DNA of 64,000 nt, taken from positions 2,951,501 to 3,015,500 of the forward strand of contig NC_092616.1 in NCBI RefSeq assembly GCF_047663525.1, written 5' to 3'. Both the position numbers and the translations under genes were made by a program. The stretch comes from Anas platyrhynchos (lineage: Eukaryota > Chordata > Aves > Anseriformes > Anatidae). Under the pieces are notes generated by a model, which ran no database searches, was not told where the DNA came from, and worked only from the letters and a program-made list of their open reading frames with translations. Each line of letters opens with the position of its first letter. Positions within the stretch are counted from its first letter, which is position 1. Shown here one piece after another: positions 1 to 9,990 of this stretch.

Positions 1-160
1 AAGAGAAACAGCTCCGGGGCCACGGGGTCTTCTGGGGGAACTCAAGCTCCACCCTGACCGTTGGAGACAATCCTCTGCCTCTCCCAGGCCTTTCCAAAGA
101 GCAGGGAGAACAAATCCTTCCGGACATGGGGCAGGAAGAGGGGGGCTGCTGCCTTCTCAC

Positions 161-314
161 CAGGGAGGATCTCAGGGGGACAGTACATGTCCTCCAGCCA
201 CCCCTCATCAATGTCCAGCTGGAAGAACGGTTTGCGAATCAAGAGCCGCTTTTGCTTGACGTGGAATTGCTCTTGGAGAACAGCAAAGGTCCCGAGTCCC
301 GCAACCTGAATAGC
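161..314 (-). pseudogene. CCDC81-like HU-domain exon, copy A (isolated)
   Basis: This 154-base exon encodes the second half of the first HU-like domain of a CCDC81-type protein. It opens AIQVAGLGTFAVLQEQ and closes DMYCPPEILP. A CAG acceptor ends at 315 and a GTGAG donor starts at 160. It is phase 0 in and phase 1 out, which fits the phase of the next exon in the other copies. The exon coding the first half of the HU domain should lie between 314 and 668 but is absent: homology to the plus copy stops near 645. The rest of this copy would lie outside the window to the left. Bases 1-645 are an inverted duplicate of about 3678-4320. I treat it as a rearranged copy, though the left-hand remainder could be intact. 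Confidence 0.6.
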
Positions 315-667
315 CTGCACACAGAGAAGACAGAAAGGCTGAGGAGGGAGTTCTTGAGAGACGGGAAAAGGGATGACTGTCAGGGCAGGGGGACACTGCT
401 CTGTGCCCTGCCCGCTCCTGAGGGACAATGGGGCAAGGTGGGGCACTTTGGAAAGCTTTGGAGAAGAGCTGCATCCTCCATTTCTTTCATCACCCCCCTC
501 CCAGGATTTGCCAACATCCCTTGGCTAGGGAAGAGCCCAGAGGTTTCCAGCACACAGCTTAGGCCTGGGACTGATTATCCTAGGCACGGATCCAGGATAT
601 TCCCCCATCTCTCTGCTCGCCCTCTCCACTCACGCCGCAGGGCCTTGCTTGCTTGTGCCCGTGCTAC

Positions 668-790
668 CAGTGTTCCACGTTGACACGAAGCAGATGAACT
701 TTTGTCACAAGGAGGGATGAGGAACAAAGCCTTTGTCCTGTCAGCCCCATCTCACAGTCACACCCAGGCCAAGGCTGCCAGGCTGTCCCC
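668..790 (-). other. Mirror-image 5' exon of a minus-strand CCDC81-like transcript
   Basis: Read on the minus strand, this block matches plus 1205-1330 closely and in inverted orientation. It ends in a possible CTG/GTAGCA donor at 668/667. It lies upstream of the minus-strand exon at 161-314 and could be its non-coding first exon. The exon role is inferred; the inverted repeat itself is seen directly. Confidence 0.45.
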
Positions 791-1205
791 GTGCCTGTGG
801 CAGTGTGCCGCTCTGTCAAGCCACGAGGAGCATGGCAGGAGCATCCAGCCCTATTGCTTCTGCCATGAAATGGCCGCCTTTCTGCCCCTGCCGGGCTTCT
901 CGTGCATTGGACACCACAAAGGAAAGGGAAGACGAGGTGCTGAGGCACAGGGAGCGAGCAACGCAACAGCGGGGCCGGGCAGGGGGGCCCCGGGCACACC
1001 GGCCACGTCCCCCCCTCAGCCCCGGCCCGCCCAGCACCCCTAAGATGGCGGCACCCGCCCCGCCTGCTCAGGGGGGGGTCGCAGGGTTGCCATGGCAGCG
1101 AGCCCCAGCCAGCCGGCAGAGGGTGGGGCTCCCTTTGCCTGGCGGCTCCGGCAGCCAATCGGAGCCCAGCCTGGGGAGAGGCGAGCCCTGAGGGAGGAGC
1201 GGGAG
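790..1205. promoter_or_regulatory. CpG-rich candidate bidirectional promoter
   Basis: This is a GC- and CpG-rich stretch with no TATA box, lying between two inverted 5' exon copies. Visible sites are AAGATGGCGGC (1042-1052, YY1-like), GTTGCCATGGCAGC (1086-1099, one mismatch from a palindromic RFX X-box) and CCAATCGG near 1156 (an NF-Y CCAAT box). RFX sites are typical of ciliary gene promoters, which would suit a CCDC81-type gene. The motifs are seen; promoter activity is inferred. Confidence 0.5.
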
Positions 1206-1374
1206 GGAGGAGGGGAAGCGCTTGGGCCTGGCTGTGACTGGGAGATCGGGCTGACGGGACCAAGGCTTTGTTCCTCAGCCCTTCTTGGGAAAAGAGTTCG
1301 TCTGCTTCGTGCCAACGTGCAACACTGCTAGGGCCTCACGATGAAACGTGGCCTTCTGTCTTACATACCCGTGG
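1205..1374 (+). other. First exon of the plus-strand CCDC81-like gene
   Basis: The 5' part (1205-1325) is the inverted partner of 668-790. The ATG at 1341 is followed by eleven codons (MKRGLLSYIPV) and one base before a GTAAGC donor at 1375. That phase joins exactly with the exon at 3460. The transcription start is not visible. Confidence 0.45.
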
Positions 1375-4300
1375 GTAAGCACAAGGCCAAGAGAAACAGA
1401 GTGCTTATCTTGCAAAAGAACGGTGTTGAGAAGGGGGGAAGGTTTTCTTGAGATAACTGCTGACTATTGCACGAGACACAACTTTCTGACATTCGGCCCA
1501 GAGCCTACTAAATCAGGAGAGGGGGGAAGCTGAAGAACGACCGAAGGACAAAGCCTGGGAGGAAGACTACGAGCCTTCAGTACGGGTGACCCCCAGAGGG
1601 ACCACTGGCAGTAATCCTCCTGGTGTTGCACGGGGCATGGCATCCCTCTTCCGTCACGTTCACGCATGGGGTTTGTTGTCAAGCTCCCCGCAACACCAGA
1701 AAAGGTAGCCTAAATTCCCCTCCACATGCAGGCAGTTCTCTCTGAGGGGAATCGCGGCAGCACGGGCACAAGAAGCACAACCGCAGTGCCCCTCCTCGCC
1801 AGGTGAAGACACTCGTAGCCGAAAGTCAGCATGAGCTAACCAGGACCCAGTCTCTTCAGGATTTAGCCCCGACTGGATGCTGAGCGTGGAGACCCGACCG
1901 CGCATGTTCCAAAGGAGGAGGTGGGAAGCCAAGGGCTGCGGAGGAAATGCACTCACCTTGGGAACATCTGGATCGCACGAGCGGTGGTCTCTCCACTCAA
2001 GGCAGTCGGGTGTGCCGGCCACATTCTCTGCAAAGAGACACAGACCTGCTGGAGGGTTTCTGAGGCACTTTTCTCAGGGCTCTCATTGACAGGAAGCAAA
2101 CCTGTCTCCCAAGCCAAAAGAAAGCCTTCTCTCCAAAACCCTCCTCCAAAGCCTCTTCCATCCACCTTTGTTCTGCTCTGGAGGAGCATGGCAGAATATT
2201 GAGGCTGTACAGTAACGCTGCCAGCCTTTTGCAGCGGCCAGCATCCAGACGCTCAGAAGAGCTAATGGAGAAAGCAGCTAATGGGGCAGGCGTGGGGAAA
2301 GGCATCTGACTGGCCTGCCGTGTCCAGGCTGGCCAACAGCGGTCGGATTGATCACCCTTCCACAGGATTCCCAAAGAAATTGAAGTAGCCTTCAAAACAT
2401 CACCAGCTTACACTGTGGAGCATTGCAACGAGGTCTGCAGCGCTCTCCAGATGTTTAACACAGTCTGGATAAAACTTCATGCACAGGAAACCATCTTCAC
2501 AGGTCAAAACACCGATGTCCCTGAAGGCAAAGGGGATGTGCTCCTTGTTCTTCAGGAGGCAACAGTACAAGAGGACGGTCTCTTGCACACACTCCTGCAC
2601 CACGTACAGTGGGAAGGAGGTGGCTTGCGCTAGCTGCAGGTAGTTCAGCTGCTCGACCTCGACGTCATCTGCAAGGAGAAGCAACATCCTCAGTGCCACA
2701 GCAAGCCCAAGTTGCTTGCAGCATTCCAAACAAGGTCCTAGAGGAAGGATCGCTAAGAGAAACAGCTCCGGGGCCACGGGGTCTTCTGGGGGAACTCAAG
2801 CTCTACCCTGACCATTGGAGACAATCCTCTGCCTCTCCCAGGCCTTTCCAAAGAGCAGGGAGAACAAATCCTTCCGGACATGGGGCAGGAAGAGGGGGGC
2901 TGCTGCCTTCTCACCAGGGAGGATCTCAGGGGGACAGTACATGTCCTCCAGCCACCCCTCATCAATGTCCAGCTGGAAGAACGGTTTGCGAATCAAGAGC
3001 CGCTTTTGCTTGACGTGGAATTGCTCTTGGACAATAGCAAAGGTCCCGAGCATCTCCTCAGGTCATCAAAACTCCACCTGAGGCACACAAACTTGGGTCC
3101 TGCTGGGCTCGGGACAGTGTGGCAGCCAGGACTCCTGGCTCCTGATGCTAGGGCTGTCCTCAGCCCCAGGGCTCCTCTGGGCTCAGCCTCCTCGTGATGG
3201 GGACAATCCAGGGCCAGGTTTCCCTGGGATCTGGTGCCTCTTTGGGATCTGGCTCTGGGAGGAAAGACGTCTGGTGTCCCAGAAACTGGTGTGGCCTGCA
3301 GCTCCACAGGCCTCTCAGGAATGTCCCAGGAATGCCCGCATGGTGTTTTTCTGGGGGGCTCGCGTATGCCTGCATGTGTTCTCGCCTGGGTGAGGTGCTT
3401 GCCAAGAGGTGGTGAGCTGGCTGGCCTGGAGCCTGACCTGGCTTTTCCTTGCTTCCCAGAGACTGAGGCTATCTGGGATGCTGTATCCGAGCAAATTCTG
3501 GAAGCGCTGAAGCGGGATAAGGTGGGCTGGTGTCCTGGGCCCTGCAGAGCAATCCCTACCCGAGCACTGAGACTGCCCAGGGTGCCCGGAGCAGCTTGCT
3601 GGCCAGCTGGGAGAGAAACCAAGGCCAGATCTGCTCTGCTTCTCAGGGGTTTGGCACACCCTAGGGCTTCACTCTTCCCTGCGGCCTGAGTGGAGAGGGC
3701 GAGCAGAGAGATGGGGGAATATCCTGGGTCCGTGCCTAGGATAATCAGTCCCAGGCCTAAGCTGTGTGCTGGAAACCTCTGGGCTCTTCCCTAGCCAAGG
3801 GATGTTGGCAAATCCTGGGAGGGGGGTGATGAAAGAAACGGAGGATGCGGCTCTTCTCCAAAGCTTTCCAAAGTGCCCCACCTTGCCCCATTGTCCCTCA
3901 GGAGCGGGCAGGGCACACAGCAGTGTCCCCCTGCTCTGAGAGTCATCCCTTTTCCCGTCTCTCAAGAACTCCCTCCTCAACCTTTCTGTCTTCTCTGTGT
4001 GCAGGCTGTTCAGGTTGCGGGACTCGGGACCTTTGCTGTTCTCCAAGAGCAATTCCACGTCAAGCAAAAGCGGCTCTTGATTCACAAACCGTTCTTCCAG
4101 CTGGACATTGATGAGGGGTGGCTGGAGGACATGTACTGTCCCCCTGAGATCCTCCCTGGTGAGAAGGCAGCAGCCCCCCTCTTCCTGCCCCATGTCCAGA
4201 AGGATTTGTTCTCCCTGCTCTTTGGAAAGGCCTGGGAGAGGCAGAGGATTGTTTCCAACGGTCAGGGTGGAGCTTGAGTTCCCCCAGAAGACCCCGTGGC

Positions 4301-7145
4301 CCCGGAGCTGTTTCTCTTAGCGACCCTTCCTCTAGGACCTTGTTTGGAATGCTGCAAGCAACTTGGGCTTGCTGTGGCACTGAGGATGTTGCTTCTCCTT
4401 GCAGATGACGTCAAGGTCGAGCAGCTGAACTACCTGCAGCTAGCGCGAGCCACCTCCTTCCCACTGTACGTGGTGCAGGAGTGTGTGCAAGAGACCATCG
4501 TCTTCCACACAGGAGAGATGTCCCCTTTGGACCCACCAGGCGCAGGGACTCAGAAAGGCTCCTGACACCCGTCCCGGAGGAGGCCGCTCTCTCCACGCAT
4601 GGCAAGCGTGCAGCACGTTTGCCTGAGACTGGCACGCCAGCTTCATTTTCCACCAGGGCCCTGATCCTTGGGGGAGCTGGATGCAGAGCCTTGTTGCAGA
4701 AGCTCTTGTCCCTTCAGGAGCCCCCCCACATTGCAAGAGTCCATCTCTTTGTCTGTGGGAGCAAACGTCCCCTGCGGTTTCTTCCAGCTGCCCCGCAGCT
4801 TCTTCCAGCCTAAGGAGCTGTGATACCAGATGGAAACGTTTCTTTCCAAACGGTATCCCAGACTTTGTGGCAGGCACAAGAGAGTGCCGAGGGAGGGAGG
4901 TGGCATGCCTGCCCTCCTTGCCTGATGGCGTTCTCCGATGTTGCTGGCTCCCCAGCGATAATCTGCTTTCCACCCATAAACCCGGCTGGGCCGTATTGGT
5001 GTCTCTAGGATCCTGTCCTTGCACAAGACACTGATCCTCTCCTTCTGCCACCACAGAGGGCCTGGATACGGGCATCGCGAGCCTTCCTGAAGGCAGCTGG
5101 TGCCACTGCTTCGCGGTTGGCTCTCTCCGTGTCTGCTGAAGCGAACACGGCCAGTCCAACACCCATTCGCTGCGGAACTGCCGTCTGCTGCAGAGGCTGA
5201 CGCAGCTTGCGAGCGCGGACTGGAGACCGAATTCCCCTGGGCTCATGCAGCCTCCCGGTGTCTGTTTGCAGTGTGCTCCCCCCGTGTCCAGGCAGCTCCC
5301 CCAGGACAAAGAAGACAGGCAGGAAGCAGCTCCTCAAGCCAAGTCCACCAGCACTGCGCTCCCTACTCCCGAAGCCTCTCGGAGATTGGTGCAGGTACCT
5401 GCTCTGCCTTGCTGCAATGACCACGCGGTTTGGGACTGTACTAAAGCCTCTTTGTGTGGAGCGATCCCAAGCCGGACCCTTGGGATGCGTTCATTTTCAC
5501 ACTTGTTACCTCCTTCTTCTCTTCCTCGGGAGATGGAAGGTGGTGTCCCGCACACCTTCCCTGCCTCTTGCTGCCTCCCGTGTTGCCATGAGCCGCTTCA
5601 TTTGGACCAGGGGCAATGGAAAAGGAATGAGGGCTTTCTGGGTCTTTGATGGCAGAGGTCTTTGGTCCAACAGCTGAGACCAATCCTGTCTGCCGTTGTG
5701 TTTTTTGTTTGTTTTCCTCCAGGAGGTCTGGAACCTGTCCTCGCAGTGGGACCAAACAAAGAGCTCATGGCCCTTGTACCAAAAGCGAATAAAGCAAGCC
5801 CGGGCAGAAATGGCTGCTTGGGAAGCCTGGTCTCAGGGGGAGGACCAAGAGACACCTCAGGTACTGGCAGTGACCAACACCGCTGAGAAGAGCAGCGATC
5901 CTCCCCGCCAGGGCTCCGAGGGGGGCAGGTCCCAGGGTGGTGGGAGCAGGACGGGCACCAGGGCGCAGGGCAGGGCTTTGCCTGCTCCTCCCTGTGAGGG
6001 AGAGGCTGTCAGCAGAAAGCGAGGGATCAAAGCAGCAGCCAGACGTGGGCCGGCAGTGCCGAGTCGCCTGCTTCCCAGGTCCTGCTGCAGGGTCCTTTCA
6101 AGGGGTCCTCTGGGAAACAGCACCCGTGTGTCCAGTCCTGTCTGATGAGAGCGTCTTCTCCTTGCATCAGGTCACCAGGCAACATGATTGGATTCCCCAT
6201 CCCCCAGCCCAGCCCAGGAGCAAGGAGGTCGTGAGGAGGTGGAGGAAGGTTCAGATCCCTGCCGCAGAAGAGGAGTGGAGAGCGGCAGCCAAGCTGGAGA
6301 GCCTCCAGCCTGAGTAAGTGTGTGCCGGCTGCGTTCACGTGCTGGGGCACTCGAGTAGCTGCTGAGCGATGTCAGGAGATGTCCAGCAGCCCGGTCCCTG
6401 AGTCCTGGGCTTGCCTATGACACCCTTGGCTTTCTCCTAAAGCGGGCATGACCTTGGTTACCGCCAAGGCCTAAAACTCATCACAGGGCGAAAGGGTGGG
6501 TGCACGTGGCACCGCGTGGGTGCAGGGTCTGGATGAGGGGAGAGGCAGAAGGGGTGTCTGGCAGAGGCTGAGGGATCCCTTTGTCCTGGTGTTGCAGCCA
6601 CCTTTCCCCACGAGCACTGCAAGTTTTGAAAAGGTCGGAGCCGCATCGCAGTCAACAAAGGGTGTTCAGAAGTGCTGCGGAGGAAAAGCGGCTGCAGCAA
6701 GAGCAGCAGCGGCTCCCCTGGTAAGTATCTCCAGAAAGGGATGGTGCTTCCCGCTGCTGCAAGGCCCGTCCTTCCCGTGGGGGCAGCACTGGGACAGAGA
6801 GGGCATTCCGGGGCCCTCCGCTCCCCCTGCCTCAGCCCCAGGCTGATGAGCTTGGGCACTAGGCATCTGTCGCAGCTGACGGCAACCTTGAAGCTTCATG
6901 GGAAGCAGACCCCTACGTGCACTGGGAAGCAGACCCCTACGTGCACGGCCCGAGCTAAGCCTGCAGTACTTCTCTGCGTTCAGCCTGTACACAACCTGAT
7001 CATCCTCTTTTCTTTCTGACTCCCTAGCGCTAGATGCTGGTACCGCAACGGAGGGGAAGGTGCTGGGAATGCTGAAGGCAGCAGCGGAGCTCTGAGCAAA
7101 GGGGCTGGGAAGCTCTCCCGCTTTCCACCCCTGAATGGAAAATAA
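1341..7145 (+). CDS. CCDC81-like gene (HU domains plus coiled-coil tail), multi-exon, HU2 truncated
   Basis: CCDC81 proteins carry two tandem HU-like domains followed by a coiled-coil tail and are linked by published work to centrosomes and cilia. Exons traced here are 1341-1374 (ATG, GTAAGC donor, phase 1), 3460-3521 (ETEAIWDAVSEQILEALKRD), 4005-4158 (AVQVAGLGTFAVLQEQ to EILP), 4405 to about 4496 (second HU, starting DDVKVEQLNYLQ), 5272-5394, 5723-5860 (EVWNLSSQWDQTKSSW), 6171-6313, 6598-6720 (coiled-coil-like AAEEKRLQQEQQR) and 7028-7145. Every junction from 5272 to 7145, and from 1374 to 4405, agrees in phase. The oddity is the 4405 exon: after VVQECVQET it departs from the intact copy at 2412-2668, so half the second HU domain is missing and that frame stops at 4565. 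A further exon in 5055-5270 is possible. It may be a recently broken gene, or one with altered splicing. Confidence 0.6.
1375..1956. other. Intron sequence, no further feature seen
   Basis: This is AT/GC-mixed, apparently unique sequence between the plus-strand first exon and the inverted minus-strand exon copies. No open frame here resembles a known protein and no repeat is evident. Confidence 0.4.
1957..3054 (-). pseudogene. CCDC81-like partial copy, inverted inside the intron of the plus gene
   Basis: Three exons can be read in minus order. 2915-3054 is the first HU exon without its first five to six codons and without its acceptor; homology breaks at 3054. 2412-2668 is a complete second HU exon (DDVEVEQLNYLQ through FRDIGVLTCEDGFLCMKFYP), with CAG acceptor and GTAAGC donor. 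1957-2027 is a 71-base exon with strong CAG and GTGAGT sites. In that last exon the recognisable stretches AGTPD and AIQMFPR lie in different frames, which suggests a small deletion. The broken 5' end and the likely frameshift make it a pseudogene. Its complete HU2 exon is the best local reference for what the plus gene has lost. Confidence 0.6.
3055..3340. repeat. Dispersed low-copy block shared with 43.6-43.8 kb and 58.2-58.4 kb
   Basis: About 3110-3340 matches 43610-43830 in inverted orientation and 58190-58385 in direct orientation. Its left edge (3050-3095) also matches 8464-8520. No convincing coding role is seen. It ties the CCDC81-like cluster to the OR14 arms further right. Confidence 0.6.
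3678..4320. repeat. Inverted duplicate of 1-645
   Basis: This block runs through the intron, the first HU exon and the next intron of the CCDC81-like gene, and is almost the reverse complement of bases 1-645. Parts recur inverted at 2755-3054 and 9597-9990. Confidence 0.8.
6900..6946. repeat. Two tandem copies of a 23-24 base unit
   Basis: The unit begins GGGAAGCAGACCCCTACGTG and occurs twice back to back in the last intron of the CCDC81-like gene. Confidence 0.8.
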
Positions 7146-7146
7146 A
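7141..7146 (+). terminator. AATAAA polyadenylation signal overlapping the stop codon
   Basis: The TAA stop at 7143-7145 is contained in AATAAA. It closes the phase-consistent last exon of the CCDC81-like gene, so the 3' UTR would be very short. Confidence 0.6.
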
Positions 7147-7199
7147 GAGCACAGCCAGACTGCTTGTGTCGCTTCATCCGCCGTAGCAAAGCACTGCCC

Positions 7200-8470
7200 T
7201 GATTCACACCACCATCTCCATTAGGCACACAGGCACATCCCAAGGATGCCCAGGCTTCTCCGTGCAGCACACAGGCATCTCCCTGGAGCAGCCAACAATC
7301 TCCCCAGACCACCAGTCTTGCTAGCAGGACCTCGGCACAAGTCCTCTGATCAAGCCGTCTTTTCCAAGGAGCGTTCTGGCAACTCCCTGGAGAAGCCAAA
7401 CATGTTCCTGGGGAAAGTAAAAGTCTCCCCTGGGAATACAAGCATCTTCCTGAAGCACCCTCCATGGCACCCAAGTATCTCCCCAGGGAATATAGGCACC
7501 TCTTGAAATCAGAAATACTTCCTGCAGGACACGTGAGCATTGAGCTGGAGGAGACAAGCATCTCCCCAGGACACCTAAGCACTACCTTTTCCCTCTCAGG
7601 CATCTTCCAAGAGCATTCCAGCACCTCACAGGAGATCCCAACTCTAGGTGGGTTCACCTGAACAATTTCCGCTGTGAACCCATCTCCTGCTGATGCTCGA
7701 AGACATCGCCCAAAGGCATACAAGCATTTCTTGGAGGAACCCAGGAACCTCTATAGAGAACCCAAGCACCTCCTTGGAAGAATGAAACACCTCCCTGGGG
7801 AACAGTAGAATAACCTCATGGGTGCCCAAGCACCTGCATAGGTCACCCCAGAAGATCTTTCAAGAACCAAGGAATTCCCTCCATTGATGAAGCACCTCTA
7901 TGAAGAAATCCTATGCTGCCCCGGGTCAGAGAAACCTCCCTGGGTAAATCACGCAACGTCCTGGAGGAGCAAAGGATCTTCTTGGGTGTACAAGCATTTT
8001 CCCATGGTAGGCAAGCACCTCCCTGGGGACAACCAGCACCTGCCTCTGGGTCACTCATCCCCTTCCCTGTGGAACACGAGCATCTTGTCGGGACAACCAA
8101 GAACCTCCCTAAAGCACTGAACAACACACTTAGTGCAGTCCAGCAACTCCCTGGAGCACACAACCTGCTCTCTGCTGGATCCAGGCAACTCCGGAGGTTC
8201 CAAGTGACCCCAGCGGAATCAAGCACCTTCCTAGAGAGCCCAAGGATATTCGCAGGGCACACAAGCACCTCCCTGGGGCACATAAGCATATCCCTGGGGC
8301 AGAAGAAAAGCCTCCCTGGAGCACACAAACCTCTGCCCTCCTAACAAAAGTTTCTGCCCCTGCCATACAACTCCTGCAGCACAGAAGCACCTCCCTGGAA
8401 CACACAAGCACCTCACTGGAGCACCCAAGAATCTCCCCACTGCACTCCTACATCTGAGTGGAGAACCCGA
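7200..8470. repeat. Degenerate minisatellite, unit about 27-30 bases
   Basis: Dozens of loose copies of a unit such as ACACAAGCACCTCCCTGGAG run head to tail. Both strands stay open for long stretches because the unit lacks stops. The resulting frames (for example GRCLCAPGRCLCA on minus) are repeat translations, not a recognisable protein. Confidence 0.75.
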
Positions 8471-8531
8471 GCATCTCCTCGGGTCATCAAAACACCACCT
8501 GGGGCACACAAACTTGCTGTCACCCCTTGGA

Positions 8532-8573
8532 TTTTTCAGAAGTGATAAACTTTTCCTCTCTCTCCAGAAATGA
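8532..8573 (+). pseudogene. Relic of an OR14 C-terminal tail
   Basis: The codons read FFRSDKLFLSLQK followed by TGA, matching the end of the intact receptor at 13542 (MFLKSDKLPLFLHK). Nothing upstream is receptor-like. The last bases form one arm of a palindrome (8564-8575 with 8594-8605), whose second arm resembles an OR14 stop region in reverse. Confidence 0.45.
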
Positions 8574-8609
8574 CTCTCAGTCTTTCCCATGACAGTCATT
8601 TCTGGAGCT

Positions 8610-8806
8610 TGAAGAGCTCGAGTTCCCCCAGAAGACCCCGTGGCCCCGGAGCTGTTTCTCTTAGCGACCCTTCCTCTAGGACCTTGTTCGGAATGCTGCA
8701 AGCAACTTGGGCTTGCTGTGGCACTGAGGATGTTGCTTCTCCTTGCAGATGACGTCAAGGTCGAGCCGCTGAACTACCTGCAGCTAGCGCGAGCCACCTC
8801 CTTCCT
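8610..8806 (+). pseudogene. CCDC81-like fragment: intron end plus start of HU2 exon
   Basis: The sequence matches 4280-4460. It holds the intron, a CAG acceptor ending at 8748, and the exon start at 8749 encoding DDVKVEPLNYLQLARATSF. It is cut off after about 58 exon bases, close to the LTR that begins at 8813. Confidence 0.7.
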
Positions 8807-8812
8807 GTTATA

Positions 8813-9234
8813 TGTTGCCCCCTTAATTAATTTTCAGAGAGCATTGCATTAATAATAGAAAGGAATGTATTGAGTAAGCAACAGCAAGCAAAACAGCGCT
8901 GGGCGGCCGGGGAGTCTCGGCTCCGCCAACGGCGCGCACCTCACCCCCGCCGGGGTCCCTTTTTATATCTTGGTAATTCCGGGATTACGCAGCACGTCCT
9001 GGTATATTCTGCGACTGCGTGCACTGTTGCTAGGGGGTCGTCTCTGTCCCTCTGGTGGTCGTGAAGATGAAGGCCGTAGTCTTCCTCGGCGTTGTGGTTC
9101 AACTTCTTTTTTTATTTGGTCATGTTGGCCCAGCGTGAGACAGGAAGGCAGGATGTTGATACGCTAGGTTAGCAACTTATCAGGAGATGGTTACATGAGC
9201 TTTGCAGCAGGGTCTTTAAACAAAAGAGGCCACA
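8813..9234 (-). mobile_element. Candidate solo LTR of an endogenous retrovirus
   Basis: On the minus strand it starts TGTGGCCTC and ends GGGGGCAACA, giving TG...CA termini over 422 bases. A TATA-like box ATATAAAAAG lies at 8959-8968. No matching target duplication is found in the flanks. It could have arrived with a deletion, or be a recombinant LTR. Confidence 0.55.
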
Positions 9235-9240
9235 ATTCTT

Positions 9241-9513
9241 GTCTGAGATTCCATCTCAGCTGATGAGGAAGTAATGGGACCAGCAAACCTTTCTGGCTGC
9301 AGCAACTCAAGCATGGCTGCCCTGGCCCTGTGGCAGGAGGAGCTGCCTGAAGACCCCCAGGGATGGCACAGAGGGGCTGCAGGCCTTCCAGGGTCTATGA
9401 GTGAGTGGGCCTGTGCAGTGCTGGATGCAGGGCTGGGCCCTGAAACCTCATCTCTTTCCCTGTGCTGCAAAGCAGCTGGACTATGACATGCATTTTGCAG
9501 GAGGAGTGTTAAA
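9241..9513. repeat. Low-copy repeat also found near OR14 3' ends
   Basis: Related copies lie at 10175-10440, 49650-49805, 52400-52640 (inverted) and 56620-56850 (inverted). At 9513 it joins directly onto the CCDC81-like HU2 exon start, leaving only AGATGACGT of that exon. No coding function is evident. Confidence 0.6.
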
Positions 9514-9990
9514 ACGTCATCTGCAAGGAGAAGCAACATCCTCAGTGCCACAGCAAGCCCAAGTTGCTTGCAGCATTCTGAACAAGGTCCTAGAGGAAGG
9601 GTCGCTAAGAGAAACAGCTCCGGGGCCACGGGGTCTTCTGGGGGAACTCAAGCTCCACCCTGACCGTTGGAGACAATCCTCTGCCTCTCCCAGGCCTTTC
9701 CAAAGAACAGGGAGAACAAATCCTTCCGGACATGGGGCAGGAAGAGCGGGGCTGCTGCCTTCTCACCAGGGAGGATCTCAGGGGGACAGTACATGTCCTC
9801 CAGCCACGCCTCATCAATGTCCAGCTGGAAGAACGGTTTGCGAATCAAGAGCCGCTTTTGCTTGACGTGGAATTGCTCTTGGAGAACAGCAAAGGTCCCG
9901 AGTCCCGCAACCTGAATAGCCTGCACACAGAGAAGACAGAAAGGCTGAGGAGGGAGCTCTTGAGAGACGGGAAAAGGGATGACTCTCAGA
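9514..9990 (-). pseudogene. CCDC81-like fragment with an intact HU1 exon
   Basis: Read on minus, the first HU exon lies at 9767-9920 with correct CAG acceptor and GTGAG donor. It encodes the same 51 codons as copy A, with EAW for EGW. The intron runs down to the first few bases of the HU2 exon at about 9514-9522, where homology stops. Upstream homology ends near 9990. A single exon without partners makes this a fragment. Confidence 0.7.

Noticed and set aside
4440-5309. 289-codon minus-strand frame
   Set aside because: It lies antisense to a phase-consistent exon chain, has no recognisable domain, and shares only the antisense of the HU2 exon.
6980-8411. Long minus-strand frames with repeated 9-10 residue motifs as a repeat protein
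   Set aside because: They are translations of the minisatellite unit. The frames change from block to block and both strands are open.
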